Shown here one piece after another: positions 26,042 through 36,465 of a stretch of DNA of 64,000 bases. Every line of letters starts with the position of its first letter. The first letter of the stretch is position 1. This stretch comes from Methylorubrum salsuginis (GTDB lineage: Bacteria > Pseudomonadota > Alphaproteobacteria > Rhizobiales > Beijerinckiaceae): positions 62,001 through 126,000 of the forward strand of contig NZ_FOSV01000001.1 in assembly GCF_900114375.1 (NCBI RefSeq), given 5' to 3'. Under the pieces are notes generated by a model, which was not told where the DNA came from, searched no databases, and saw only the letters and a program-made list of their open reading frames with translations. The position numbers and the translations under genes are program-made.

Positions 26042-27376
26042 ATGAGTTCGGACGAGGTCAAGCAGGAGACGAAGGTCCGGTCGAACCCGAGCGTCCAGTC
26101 GCTCATCGACCTCGCCCGCCGCTCCGTGCCGGATCTGCGGCGCAATGCCGAGACGATCGAGCCCGTGCCCGCGCGCCGGGGCGGGCCCCTGGTCGCCCGC
26201 GTGCGCCGGACCCTCGACTGGACCCGCCTGCCCGGCCTCCGGCGCCGGGAGGAGGCGCGCCCGCAGCCGCGGCTGCTGGTGCGGCTGGTCCGCAGCTACG
26301 CCCTGTTCGTGCTGGTGCCGACGGCGGCCGTGGGATTCTACGTCTTCGTGCTGGCCACGCCGCAATACGTCGCCGAATCGCAGTTCGCCGTGCGCGGCGA
26401 CATCGAGCCGATGGCGAACACCTCGCTCGGCGTGTATCAGGAGCTGATCCAGAAGCATAACAGCCAGGACAGCTTCATCCTGCGCGACTACATCAGAAGC
26501 CGGCCGCTGGTGGAGGCGGTCGATGCCAAGCTCGGCCTCCAGACGATGTTCTCGCAGGACGGGATCGACTTCTGGGCACGTTACAATTCCGATCAACCGG
26601 TCGAGAGGCTGGTCCGCTACTGGCGCGACCACGTCACGCCACAGATCGACGTCGTCTCGGGGGTGATCCGGCTGACCGTGCGGGCCTTCTCGCCCCAGGA
26701 CGCGGTGGCGATCTCCAAGGAGGTGATCGCCCAGTCGGAGACCCTCATCAACACGATCTCCCGCCGCGCCCAGCAGGATATGCTGACCCAGGCGCAGAAG
26801 GAGGTCGACAAGGCGGTGGAGCGACTCAAGCGGGCTCGCACGACGCTGCAGGAATTCCGCAACCGCTGGGGCATCATCGACCCGTCGCAGTCCGCCCAGG
26901 CGACGGCCACCACGATCGAGCTGTTGCGCAAGGACAAGATCAAGGCCGAGAACGACCTGCGCGTCCTGCGCGACTCCAAGCTCGACGAGAAGACCCGCAG
27001 CATCCAAGTGCTCGTCGCCACCGTCGCGGCCATCGACGGCCAGATGAAGGACCTGCAGAACCGCCTCACCACCGACGGCCTCGTCAGCGACGCCTCGCAC
27101 AATCTCACCCAGGCCCTGCTCGAATACGAGGGCCTGATGGTCGAGCAGACGATCGCCGAGAAGCTCAACGCGTCGATGAACATGATCCTCGACCGAGCCC
27201 GCGTCGCCGCCTCGAAGCAACAGATCTATCTGGCGACCTATGTCGAGCCGCTGCTGCCGAGTTACTCGGCCTATCCGGCACCGTTCTACGCCGTCGGCGT
27301 GGCCCTGTTCCTGTTCACGATGTTCTGGAGCGCCCTCTCCCTGATCCGGGCCGCCGTCGTCGACAACCGACTTTGA
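26042..27376 (+). CDS. Capsule/polysaccharide export inner-membrane protein (KpsE/CtrB-like, Wzz superfamily)
   Basis: This 444-residue protein has a ~90-residue basic cytoplasmic N terminus, a first helix near residues 85-105 (LFVLVPTAAVGFYVFVLA), a long periplasmic region and a final helix near 415-440. The segment after helix 1 ('TPQYVAESQFAVRG') and the 'ISRRAQQDMLTQAQKEVDKAVERLKRA' coiled coil are typical of KpsE/BexC/CtrB proteins. These bridge an ABC exporter to the outer-membrane channel. No KpsM, KpsT or KpsD is nearby, so its partners must lie elsewhere. Start at ATG 26042. Confidence 0.85.
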   Translation: MSSDEVKQETKVRSNPSVQSLIDLARRSVPDLRRNAETIEPVPARRGGPLVARVRRTLDWTRLPGLRRREEARPQPRLLVRLVRSYALFVLVPTAAVGFYVFVLATPQYVAESQFAVRGDIEPMANTSLGVYQELIQKHNSQDSFILRDYIRSRPLVEAVDAKLGLQTMFSQDGIDFWARYNSDQPVERLVRYWRDHVTPQIDVVSGVIRLTVRAFSPQDAVAISKEVIAQSETLINTISRRAQQDMLTQAQKEVDKAVERLKRARTTLQEFRNRWGIIDPSQSAQATATTIELLRKDKIKAENDLRVLRDSKLDEKTRSIQVLVATVAAIDGQMKDLQNRLTTDGLVSDASHNLTQALLEYEGLMVEQTIAEKLNASMNMILDRARVAASKQQIYLATYVEPLLPSYSAYPAPFYAVGVALFLFTMFWSALSLIRAAVVDNRL

Positions 27377-27679
27377 TTGTTTGGCCCCAAACGCCGACGG
27401 CCGCCTGCGCGGCCTCGGAGCATCGTCCCGAGAGGCGGATACCGGCTTTCGGGAAAGACGATGCAGCACAGGAACCTGGGAACCGTCTTGGATCCGACAT
27501 TCAGGACGGTACTCGAGCTTTCGCTTCATGCCCGAATATACGGCGCTGCCCGCGCGATTGCCCTGGCTCGAGGGGGCCGCCCCTTGATCGGGCAGCCGCC
27601 GCAGGCGATGTCCCTCGCCTTGCCGGAGCGGTCTCGGTCCGCCGCGAGCGCCGGCGGAACGTGTCACAGGAGCAGGCCC
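27377..27679. other. 303-base intergenic region holding a dispersed repeat
   Basis: Most of the left half (27420-27510) is repeat copy 2. The right half is GC-rich leader for the small protein at 27680, whose ribosome site (CACAGGAGCAGG) is just before the start. No further gene is supported. Confidence 0.5.
27420..27510 (+). repeat. Mosaic dispersed repeat, copy 2
   Basis: The left module is an imperfect hairpin (GCATCGTC ... GACGATGC) enclosing ATACCGGCTTTCGGGAAA. The right module is a hairpin ACCGTCTTGGATCC ... CAGGACGGT. Both modules match copy 1 at 13958-14060, in the opposite orientation. It stands directly after the KpsE-like stop and may act as a terminator. Confidence 0.6.
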
Positions 27680-27964
27680 ATGGCGGATTTCTCGGATCTC
27701 GTCGCCCGCGCGGTGAGCCCGGCGATGAGCCGGGAGGAGCGCGAAGAGGTCTACAACGTGGTCCGGGCGGCGGTGCAACGGCTTCAGGAGCGCGAGGGCC
27801 TCGCCGCGGACGATCCGGGCATCCTGCTGCAGCGCCACCTGATCGAGGAGACGATCCGGGACGTCGAGTTCGACATCACCCGCTTCCTGACCCTGCGCCG
27901 GATCGCGGAGGCCAAGGCCGCCCAGGACGCCGAGGCGGCGCGGCACGCGGGACGGCGGCGCTGA
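27680..27964 (+). CDS. Hypothetical protein, 94 residues
   Basis: Start at ATG 27680 with AGGAG nine bases before it; the frame extends upstream to 27377, but that includes the dispersed repeat. The product is soluble and helical ('SREEREEVYNVVRAAVQRLQERE', 'LQRHLIEETIRDVEFDITRFLTLRRI'), ending in an alanine/arginine-rich tail. I do not recognise a family. It lies 75 bases before the ankyrin gene on the same strand and may share its transcript. Confidence 0.6.
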   Translation: MADFSDLVARAVSPAMSREEREEVYNVVRAAVQRLQEREGLAADDPGILLQRHLIEETIRDVEFDITRFLTLRRIAEAKAAQDAEAARHAGRRR

Positions 27965-28039
27965 CCGGACGACGCGCTGGACGACCTCGACCCGGGCCCC
28001 ACATCACGCCCCCTTCAGGACATCTCGACGAGACCTTCG

Positions 28040-28570
28040 ATGCAGGCCGATCCCCCCGCCGATTCCCCCGCAGCCCTCGACGACGCGACCCTCGCCTTCG
28101 CGGCCCGTGTCTTCCAGTACGCCCGGATGGGGCATGCCGAGGAACTGGCCGGGCTGTTCGCGCAGGGGCTGCCGGCCAACCTGCGCAACGACAAGGGCGA
28201 CAGCCTCCTGATGCTCGCCGCCTATAACGGCCAGGCGGAAACCGCGCGGGTGGTGCTGGAGGCCGGCGGCGACCCGGAACTCGCCAACGACCGCGGCCAG
28301 ACTCCGCTGGCGGGCGCCGCCTTCAAGGGCGATGCGGGTATCGTCGATCTCCTGCTCGACCATGGCGCGGCGGTGGACGGCACGGCCGACGGCGCGCGCA
28401 CGGCGCTGATGCTCGCGGCCATGTTCGACCGCGTCGCCATCGTCGAGCAATTGCTCGCCCGCGGCGCCGACGCGGCCCGCCGCGACGCCTCGGGGATGAA
28501 CGCCGCGGAACTGGCGCGGCAGATGGGCGCGAAGGAGACCCCGGCCCTGCTGGAGCGGGCGGCGGGCTGA
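28040..28570 (+). CDS. Ankyrin-repeat protein
   Basis: The 176-residue product contains about four ankyrin repeats from residue ~30 to 160. Typical repeat cores are 'DKGDSLLMLAAYNGQAETARVVLEAGGDP', then 'DRGQTPLAGAAFKGDAGIVDLLLDHGA', then 'GARTALMLAAMFDRVAIVEQLLARGAD' (each quoted only in outline). There is no signal peptide or membrane segment, so a cytosolic protein-protein contact role is likely. The partner is unknown. Small ankyrin proteins of this type (AnkB-like) are often found beside catalase or metabolic genes; no such link is visible here. Confidence 0.82.
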   Translation: MQADPPADSPAALDDATLAFAARVFQYARMGHAEELAGLFAQGLPANLRNDKGDSLLMLAAYNGQAETARVVLEAGGDPELANDRGQTPLAGAAFKGDAGIVDLLLDHGAAVDGTADGARTALMLAAMFDRVAIVEQLLARGADAARRDASGMNAAELARQMGAKETPALLERAAG

Positions 28571-28631
28571 GGTCGTCCACCCGAACCGGTGTCGCTCAAA
28601 CGCCACGCAACGAGTGTTCTTTCGATCTATA

Positions 28632-28650
28632 TGCAACGCTTGCTTGAACT
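28632..28650 (+). promoter_or_regulatory. Motif shared upstream of both RTX genes, copy 1
   Basis: TGCAACGCTTGCTTGAACT lies 62 bases before the protease start. The first nine bases are identical, and the rest similar, to a sequence at 34221-34239 upstream of the second RTX gene. It could be a common activator site or promoter element; two copies are too few to be sure. Confidence 0.3.
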
Positions 28651-28693
28651 GCCGAGTGTCATCACCTAGGCCAAGTGCAGAGGTGATGCGACA

Positions 28694-31468
28694 ATGTCCA
28701 AGACGGTCAGCGATTATACGGCCCTGCTCTCGGGGTCGAGCTGGTGGGGGGATAAGACTGTCGGCAAGCCGGTCTTCATTACTTATTCGTTCGAGACCGA
28801 AGCCTACGATTACCTCTCGGATCTGGGATTTTCGGCCGAGTTCAAGGACTCGTTCAGGCCGCTGGGCCAGATGGAGGAGTCAGCCGCCTTCTTCGCTCTC
28901 CTGCATTGGGACGGGGCGAGCGGGATTAAGTTCCTCGAGGTTCCGGCGGGGCAGGGCGACATCCGGTTCGGGCGCTACGACCTCGGCAAGAACCCGGACA
29001 CCTCCGATGCCGCGGCCTTTGCGTACAATCCCTTCACCACGATCGACCGCAGTGGGTCCTATGATCTGGCGCCCGGCGGTGACATCTTCATCGACCTGAC
29101 CGTCGAAGATTACTCGTTCTACGGCGAGATCCACGTGCTGACGCACGAGATCGGCCACGCGATCGGCCTGAAGCATCCCTTCGAAGGCGATGTCCTCCTC
29201 GATCCGACCCTCGATACCGTCGCCCACACGGTGATGAGCTACAGCGATGTGCCCTCGACGCTCCCCAAGCTCGGCGATCTCGACGAGGCGGCCGTCGCCT
29301 ACCTCTACGGCTCGGACAGGGCGGACGGCACTCAGGTCACCAGTTGGAACTGGGACGACAAGACCTACACTCTGACCCAGACTGGCGGCGTTGGAGACGA
29401 CACGATCCGGGGCGTCTCGACCAGGGACGTCATCCGGGCCGGAGCCGGCGACGACCTCGTGTTCAGCGGTGCAGGCGACGACCGAATCTTCGCCGGTGCG
29501 AACGACGACGTGGTCTTCGCCGACGATGGCGACGACACTGTCTACGGCGACGATGGCGGCGATGTCCTCCATGCCGGAGCCGGCAAGGACGCACTCTTCG
29601 GCGGCACCGGGGACGACGGCCTCGGCGGGGACGAGGGTGACGACGTCCTGAAGGGCGAGGCGGGCGACGACTACCTCGATGGCGGAGCGGGCGACGACCT
29701 CCTCATCGGCGGAGCCGGCGACGACGTGCTGGCCGGCGGCGCAGGTAACGACACGCTCGACGGCGGCGATGCCGGGCGGATCGGCAACACTGCCGATTAC
29801 GGTGACGCACGCCAGCAGGTCCGGGTCGATCTGGGCGGCATGCGCGCGACCGTCGGCGGCAAGGCCATGGTCTATCATGCCACCGGGACCGAGATTGGCC
29901 GCGACACGCTCACGGGTATTGCGAACGTCGTCGGCGGAAACGGTTCTGACGTGCTGACCGGCGATGTGGGTGCAAACAGCCTCTGGGGTGGGGCCGGCGA
30001 CGACCTGCTCGAGGGGCGGGACGGCGACGACGTCCTCGATGGCGGCAAAGGCGGCGACCGATTGGAAGGCGGCGCGGGCAACGACCGGCTCGAAGCCGGC
30101 GCGGGCAACGACACGCTCCTGGGCCAGGATGGGGACGACAGGCTGGTCGGTGGCGACGGCGGCGACCGGTTGGACGGCGGAACCGGGAACGACCTGCTCC
30201 ATGGCGAGGCGGGCAGCGATACGCTCGACGGCGGTACAGGGGACGACAGGTTGGTCGGCGGCGCGGGCAACGATGTGCTCAGGGGCAGCGATGGCACCGA
30301 CCTCCTCGACGGCGGTGATGGCGGCGACCGGCTGGCCGGCGGGGCCGGAAACGACGCGCTCAAGGGCGGTGCGGGCCACGATACGCTCTTCGGCGAGGCC
30401 GGGGACGACAGGCTGACGGGTGGCGCGGGCGACGACCTGCTCGACGGCGGGCGTGGCGGCGAAGTCCGAGGCGATACGGTCGATTACGGCGACGCGCGCC
30501 AGCAGATCCGGGTCGATCTGAACGGTATGAGCGCGACCGTCGGCGGCAAGACCGTGAGCTATCACGCCGTTGGGACCGAGATCGGCCGCGACACCTTCAA
30601 GAACGTCGAGAACGTTACCGGCGGCCTCGGATCCGATTTGCTGACCGGCAGCGCAGCCGCGAATCGCTTGTCGGGCGGGGGCGGGAACGATGGGCTCAAG
30701 GGTCAGGACGGTGCCGACCTCCTCGACGGCGGCGATGGCGCCGACCGGCTGGAAGGCGGGGCCGGGAACGATGCGCTCCTGGGCGGCGCGGGCAACGACA
30801 GGCTCTTCGGCGAGGCCGGGGACGATCGGTTGGTGGGCGGTGGGGGCGACGACACGATCGAGGGGGGCCGCGGCGGCGAGATCCTTGGCGACACCGCCGA
30901 TTACGGCGCGACAACCGAGGCGATCCAAGTCGATTTGAACGGCATGCGCGAGACCGTCGGCAGCAAGAATGCCGTCTACCACGCCATCGGCGCCGAGATC
31001 GGCCGCGACGTGCTGCTGAACGTCGAGAACGCCGTCGGCGGCTCGGGTGCCGACGCCCTGTTCGGCAACGGGGCCTCGAACCGTCTCGCGGGCGGCGGCG
31101 GCAACGACACGCTCAAGGGCGGCGCGGGCGCCGACATCCTCACCGGCGGGGCCGGCGCCGACCGGTTCGTGTTCGACACGAAGCTCGGTGCGAACGAGGC
31201 CGATCGCATCACCGACTTCACCGCCGGCAGCGACGTGCTCTGGCTCGACGACGACGTGTTCACCGCATTGAAGGCCGGGCGGCTGGCCGAGGGGCAAATC
31301 TACGCCGGCACGAGCGCCCACGATGCCGACGACCGCCTGATCTTCGACGCCAGGACCAAGGCCCTGTTCTACGATGCCGACGGCACCGGGGCGCAGGCCC
31401 AAATCAGGATCGCGGTGCTCGACAAGGTCGCGGCGCTCGCCGCTTCCGACTTCCTGATCGTCGTGTAG
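28694..31468 (+). CDS. Serralysin-like RTX metalloprotease (M10-type), type I secreted
   Basis: The 924-residue product has a catalytic domain of ~230 residues with the metzincin zinc motif HEIGHAIGLKH (His 151, 155 and 161) and the Met-turn VMSYSD (Met 181). From residue ~235 to 820 it carries many GGxGxDxxx calcium-binding nonapeptides. These are broken three times by a ~65-residue spacer module (bases ~29770-29965, 30455-30650 and 30870-31075; each has DYG, VDLxGM, GTEIGRD). The last ~100 residues form the C-terminal type I secretion signal domain ('DRFVFDTKLGANEADRITDF'). No N-terminal signal peptide is present, as expected. The exporter is not adjacent. Start at ATG 28694 behind GAGGTG. 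Confidence 0.9.
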   Translation: MSKTVSDYTALLSGSSWWGDKTVGKPVFITYSFETEAYDYLSDLGFSAEFKDSFRPLGQMEESAAFFALLHWDGASGIKFLEVPAGQGDIRFGRYDLGKNPDTSDAAAFAYNPFTTIDRSGSYDLAPGGDIFIDLTVEDYSFYGEIHVLTHEIGHAIGLKHPFEGDVLLDPTLDTVAHTVMSYSDVPSTLPKLGDLDEAAVAYLYGSDRADGTQVTSWNWDDKTYTLTQTGGVGDDTIRGVSTRDVIRAGAGDDLVFSGAGDDRIFAGANDDVVFADDGDDTVYGDDGGDVLHAGAGKDALFGGTGDDGLGGDEGDDVLKGEAGDDYLDGGAGDDLLIGGAGDDVLAGGAGNDTLDGGDAGRIGNTADYGDARQQVRVDLGGMRATVGGKAMVYHATGTEIGRDTLTGIANVVGGNGSDVLTGDVGANSLWGGAGDDLLEGRDGDDVLDGGKGGDRLEGGAGNDRLEAGAGNDTLLGQDGDDRLVGGDGGDRLDGGTGNDLLHGEAGSDTLDGGTGDDRLVGGAGNDVLRGSDGTDLLDGGDGGDRLAGGAGNDALKGGAGHDTLFGEAGDDRLTGGAGDDLLDGGRGGEVRGDTVDYGDARQQIRVDLNGMSATVGGKTVSYHAVGTEIGRDTFKNVENVTGGLGSDLLTGSAAANRLSGGGGNDGLKGQDGADLLDGGDGADRLEGGAGNDALLGGAGNDRLFGEAGDDRLVGGGGDDTIEGGRGGEILGDTADYGATTEAIQVDLNGMRETVGSKNAVYHAIGAEIGRDVLLNVENAVGGSGADALFGNGASNRLAGGGGNDTLKGGAGADILTGGAGADRFVFDTKLGANEADRITDFTAGSDVLWLDDDVFTALKAGRLAEGQIYAGTSAHDADDRLIFDARTKALFYDADGTGAQAQIRIAVLDKVAALAASDFLIVV

Positions 31469-31519
31469 GATCGCCCTCGACGGCCCCGGACGTGACGATC
31501 CGGGCCGGGGAGGGACGCC

Positions 31520-33033
<1,514 letters not shown>

Positions 33034-33037
<4 letters not shown>

Positions 33038-34158
33038 GGACGGGCCGAGCGGCATTCCTGGCGATGAGTCTGCTTTTTGCGAGCGCGAGCAGCGGCTTGG
33101 CCGCACCGCAGACCTATCCGGGCCAGCGCGAGGGCGACGTCGTCGTCCGGGATTTCCGCCTCGCCGGCGGCGAGAGCCTGCCCGAGGCCAAGCTGCACTA
33201 CACCACGCTCGGCACGCCCCATCGCGGCGCCGACGGCGAGATCGACAACGCGGTGCTCGTCCTGCACGGCACCACCGGCACCGGAAAGAGCTTCCTGATC
33301 CCGACGCTCGGCCCCGAGCTGTTCGGCGAGGGGGCGCCGCTCGATGCGCGGCACTGGTACGTGATCCTGCCCGACGGGCTCGGGCGCGGCGGTTCGTCGA
33401 AGCCGTCCGACGGGCTCAAGGGCCGCTTCCCCCGCTACGGCTACGGCGACGTCGTCGCGGGTCAGCACCGGGTGGTCGAGGACCTCGGCGTCAAGCGCCT
33501 GCGCCTCGTGCTCGGCACCTCCATGGGCGGGATGCAGGCCTGGATGTGGGGCATCCGCTACCCGAAGGGCATGGACCTGATCATGGCGGTGGCGAGCCAG
33601 CCGATTCCCGTGAGCGGCCGCAACGCCCTGTGGCGGCGCCTCCTGATCGAGGGCATCCGCTCCGACCCCGACTGGAACAACGGCGAATACACGAAGCAGC
33701 CCAAAAGCTTCGAGCGCATCCTGCCGATCTTCAACATCATGACCGAGAGCGTGCTCAGCCTCCAGAAGCAGGCCCCGACCCGCGCCGCGTCGGACGCCGT
33801 CTACGACAAGATGGTCGCGGGCTACGCCGACAAGGCCGACGCCAACGACTGGCTGCGCTGGTTCGATTCCTCGTTCGACTACGATCCCTTCCCCGATCTC
33901 GGGAAGATCGAGGCCAAGGTGCTGGCGGTGAACTTCGCCGACGACGAACTGAACCCGCCCCAGCTCGACGTGATGAACGCCGCGATGGCGCGTGTGAAGG
34001 ACGGCCGCTTCGTGCTGGTGCCGACCTCGCCCGAGACCCACGGACATCAATCGTTGCGCTACGCCTCCCTGTGGAAGCGGCATCTGGCCGAGTTTCTGGG
34101 CTCGCCCGAGGCGAAGACCGAAGGAGCGGACTCGCTGGAGAGGCCGCTCAGCCGGTAG
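33034..34158 (+). CDS. Exported alpha/beta hydrolase of the MetX (homoserine acetyltransferase-like) family
   Basis: This 374-residue protein starts with a Sec signal peptide ([18 protein letters not shown], cleavage near residue 23). The mature part is a MetX-type hydrolase with nucleophile Ser163 in GTSMGGMQ, the acid in 'NFADDELNP' and the catalytic histidine in 'ETHGHQS'. Exported MetX-like proteins are probably esterases rather than amino-acid biosynthesis enzymes. It is coupled to glpK by overlapping stop and start. The last ~97 bases of the gene recur at 36091-36187 beyond the RTX gene. Confidence 0.87.
34028..34124 (+). repeat. 97-base direct repeat, left copy (within hydrolase 3' end)
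   Basis: This copy, inside the intact hydrolase gene, matches 36091-36187 with three mismatches in 97 bases by my alignment. The two copies flank the second RTX gene in direct orientation, about 2.06 kb apart. Confidence 0.85.
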
Positions 34159-34220
34159 TTGCTCCCCTTGGCGGCCCGCCGCTCGGATCAGGATTCCTGA
34201 CGCATTCGTGAGTGCAAATC

Positions 34221-34239
34221 TGCAACGCTGGTTGCAATT
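34221..34239 (+). promoter_or_regulatory. Motif shared upstream of both RTX genes, copy 2
   Basis: TGCAACGCTGGTTGCAATT lies 101 bases before the RTX start at 34322. It contains a near palindrome (TGCAAC ... GTTGCA) that the first copy shows less well. The shared nine bases suggest a common control site. Confidence 0.35.
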
Positions 34240-34321
34240 TTCAGTCGCCCCCTGCGAGTCTTATGGATGAATGGATTTCACACCCTCTACAAGGGTGACT
34301 CGATTTGAAGCGGGAACGACC

Positions 34322-35863
34322 ATGGCCACTGTTCGCATCATTGATGGCGCATTTTCCATTGCTGCAATTGATTCTGCCTGGGAAGGAACATTCGACAAAC
34401 AAACTTCTACAAAATGCGTCGTCGTCGACGAAAGCACGTCGTACGGAATAGAGCTTAGTGGATCGAATTTTACATATAGTGATAGTTACTATGGTGGACT
34501 TGAATCCGGCAGGATCAAGGGCATTACGATCTTTAACACCGACGGCTCCGTGCGCTGGACGATGTCCGGCCTCAGCCTCAACGCGAACGAGTTCAATACG
34601 GCGGTCAGCAATGCCTACTCTTCGAACCTGTCTCCGCTCCTGACCCTGTTGAAGGACGTGCCGCTGATCGTTTCCGGGGGAACGCTCGACGACAACTTCA
34701 TCGGTGGCCAGAAGAACGACAAATTCTTCGGTGGGGTCGGCTCCGATACGTTCGTCGGCAATGGCGGCCGAGACCAGATGGACGGCGGCGTGGGCGACTA
34801 CGATATCGTCAACTATTCCCAGGAAAACGGCGGCGGCGGCATCAAGGTTAATCTGACAAAGAACACGGTCGTCGATACGTATGGCAGTGTCGACACGGTC
34901 AAGAATATGGAGTTGATCGTCGGGACCGACGAGGTCGACACGTTCGTTGGTTCCAAGACAGCCGCCTATGAGGCGTTCAGCGGCCGCGGCGGTGGCGACA
35001 CCATCAACGGTGGCGGCGGTTCACACAACACGGTCCGTTACGACTATGACAACGACTATGGCATCGACGTGAACCTCGCGGGCAACCCGGATGGGACGGG
35101 CTATGGGAAGTTTGGCTATTATGGAGATGTCGATACGCTGATCGGAATCCAAGATATCATTGCAACTAATGGCCAGGACACACTGGTCGGCTCCGCCGAG
35201 GCTAATACTTTCACGGGATTGAGCGGCTCTGACGACATCAACGGCGGCCTCGGAATCGACACAATCAATTATTCATTTGAGAATGGCACTCAGGGCGTCA
35301 CCGTAGACCTTGAGCGTTATTTTGCCTTCGACTCCTATGGGTATAAGGATACGCTGGTCTCGATCGAGGATGTGCTCGGCACGGGCTTTCGAGACCTGAT
35401 GAAGGGCTCGTCCGGCAACAATGTCCTGTTGGGCTTGGGCGGAAACGACTCGTTGAAGGGCTTGGCTGGCATCGACCGCCTTGAGGGCGGCACGGGCAAC
35501 GACAGGCTGGCGGGTGGGCTTGGAAACGATAGGCTGATCGGCGGCGATGGCTACGACGACTTCGTCTTCGACACCGCTTTGAACGCGAAAACCAATGTGG
35601 ATCGCATCACCGACTTCGCGGTCGCCAGCGACAGCATTGCGCTGGAAAACGCGATCTTCAAGAGCTTGAAGGTCGGCGACTTGGCCGCTGGCGCTTTTTA
35701 CATCGGCTCGGCTGCCCATGACGCGAGCGATCGGATTATCTATAACAATAAAACAGGCGCCTTGCTGTACGATGCCGACGGTAAAGGCGGCCAGGCCGCC
35801 GTTCAGTTTGCTACCCTCGATAGCAACTTGAAGCTTACCGCCGATCACTTCGACATCTTTTAA
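34322..35863 (+). CDS. RTX calcium-binding secreted protein
   Basis: The 513-residue product has an N-terminal domain of ~125 residues that I do not recognise ('RIIDGAFSIAAIDSAWEG', rich in Ser, Tyr and Asn). It is followed by scattered GGxGxDxxx repeats separated by long spacers containing a 'VNYSQENGGGGIKVNL'-like unit. The C-terminal ~100 residues ('DDFVFDTALNAKTNVDRITDF', ending DHFDIF) are homologous to the secretion domain of the protease at 28694-31468. No protease motif is present, so the role may be adhesive or structural. I prefer ATG 34322 to the in-frame start at 34271. Its GC content is well below the flanks and it lies between direct repeats, suggesting acquisition. Confidence 0.85.
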   Translation: MATVRIIDGAFSIAAIDSAWEGTFDKQTSTKCVVVDESTSYGIELSGSNFTYSDSYYGGLESGRIKGITIFNTDGSVRWTMSGLSLNANEFNTAVSNAYSSNLSPLLTLLKDVPLIVSGGTLDDNFIGGQKNDKFFGGVGSDTFVGNGGRDQMDGGVGDYDIVNYSQENGGGGIKVNLTKNTVVDTYGSVDTVKNMELIVGTDEVDTFVGSKTAAYEAFSGRGGGDTINGGGGSHNTVRYDYDNDYGIDVNLAGNPDGTGYGKFGYYGDVDTLIGIQDIIATNGQDTLVGSAEANTFTGLSGSDDINGGLGIDTINYSFENGTQGVTVDLERYFAFDSYGYKDTLVSIEDVLGTGFRDLMKGSSGNNVLLGLGGNDSLKGLAGIDRLEGGTGNDRLAGGLGNDRLIGGDGYDDFVFDTALNAKTNVDRITDFAVASDSIALENAIFKSLKVGDLAAGAFYIGSAAHDASDRIIYNNKTGALLYDADGKGGQAAVQFATLDSNLKLTADHFDIF

Positions 35864-36063
35864 GATGTTCAGTTTGGATCGACATCACCGAAGCACCTGA
35901 AATCCAATGAGACGGCATCGTCCCGGATGGCTCGGCCAGTCCGGGACGAACCATGAGATTCTGGCATCGCGCGCAGGGGCCAAGCTCGGAATCGAGGACG
36001 CGGCATACGACGCCGATCCCGGATTCACCGCTGCGACGTTTGGGATGTCGGGCCGAGCCCGGC

Positions 36064-36221
36064 CCGGCTCGACGGGATGAACGGCGCCATCGCCCGAGAC
36101 CCACGGACATCCGTCGCTGCGCTACGCCTCCCTGTGGAAGCGGCATCTGGCCGAGTTTCTGGGCTCGCCCGAGGCGAAGACCGAAGGGGATAATTCGCCG
36201 GAGGGGCCGGCGAAGCGCTGA
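36064..36221 (+). pseudogene. Remnant of a second MetX-like hydrolase 3' end
   Basis: From 36091 the sequence encodes [20 protein letters not shown] and onward to a stop at 36219-36221, matching the C terminus of the exported hydrolase except for a diverged last ~10 residues. A short upstream match (CGGCTCGACGGGATGAACG at ~36066) is separated by a ~45-base deletion that breaks the frame. The remainder of the gene is absent. It is therefore a relic, not an expressed gene. Confidence 0.75.
36091..36187 (+). repeat. 97-base direct repeat, right copy
   Basis: Near-identical to 34028-34124 (three mismatches). It forms the core of the hydrolase remnant and the right boundary of the low-GC RTX segment. 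Confidence 0.85.
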
Positions 36222-36465
36222 GGCCGGCGGGCACGTTCACCTGAGACGGCAGGCAAAATACGCAAGACGCCTGAAGTCGTTCTGTCATAATTTTAGCGGA
36301 TGATCGCTTCTTCACTCCACGCTCACGCCGATCACGGCGGCGTGACGTGCGTTCACCCGACCACTCAAGGAGCGATGACTATCATCGACGCATCCGCGAC
36401 GAAAAATTAACGCTCGAATTGTTAGTTCGGTCACGGAAACGCCCCCGACTCGACCGGACGACAGC

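Noticed and set aside
29440..30420. Possible CRISPR-like periodic repeat
   Set aside because: The periodicity is about 27 bases and varies in sequence, matching nine-residue calcium-binding repeats in a coding frame. There are no unique spacers of constant length.
35953..36303. 116-codon plus-strand frame after the second RTX gene
   Set aside because: It reads the hydrolase remnant in the wrong frame; the remnant itself is frame-broken.
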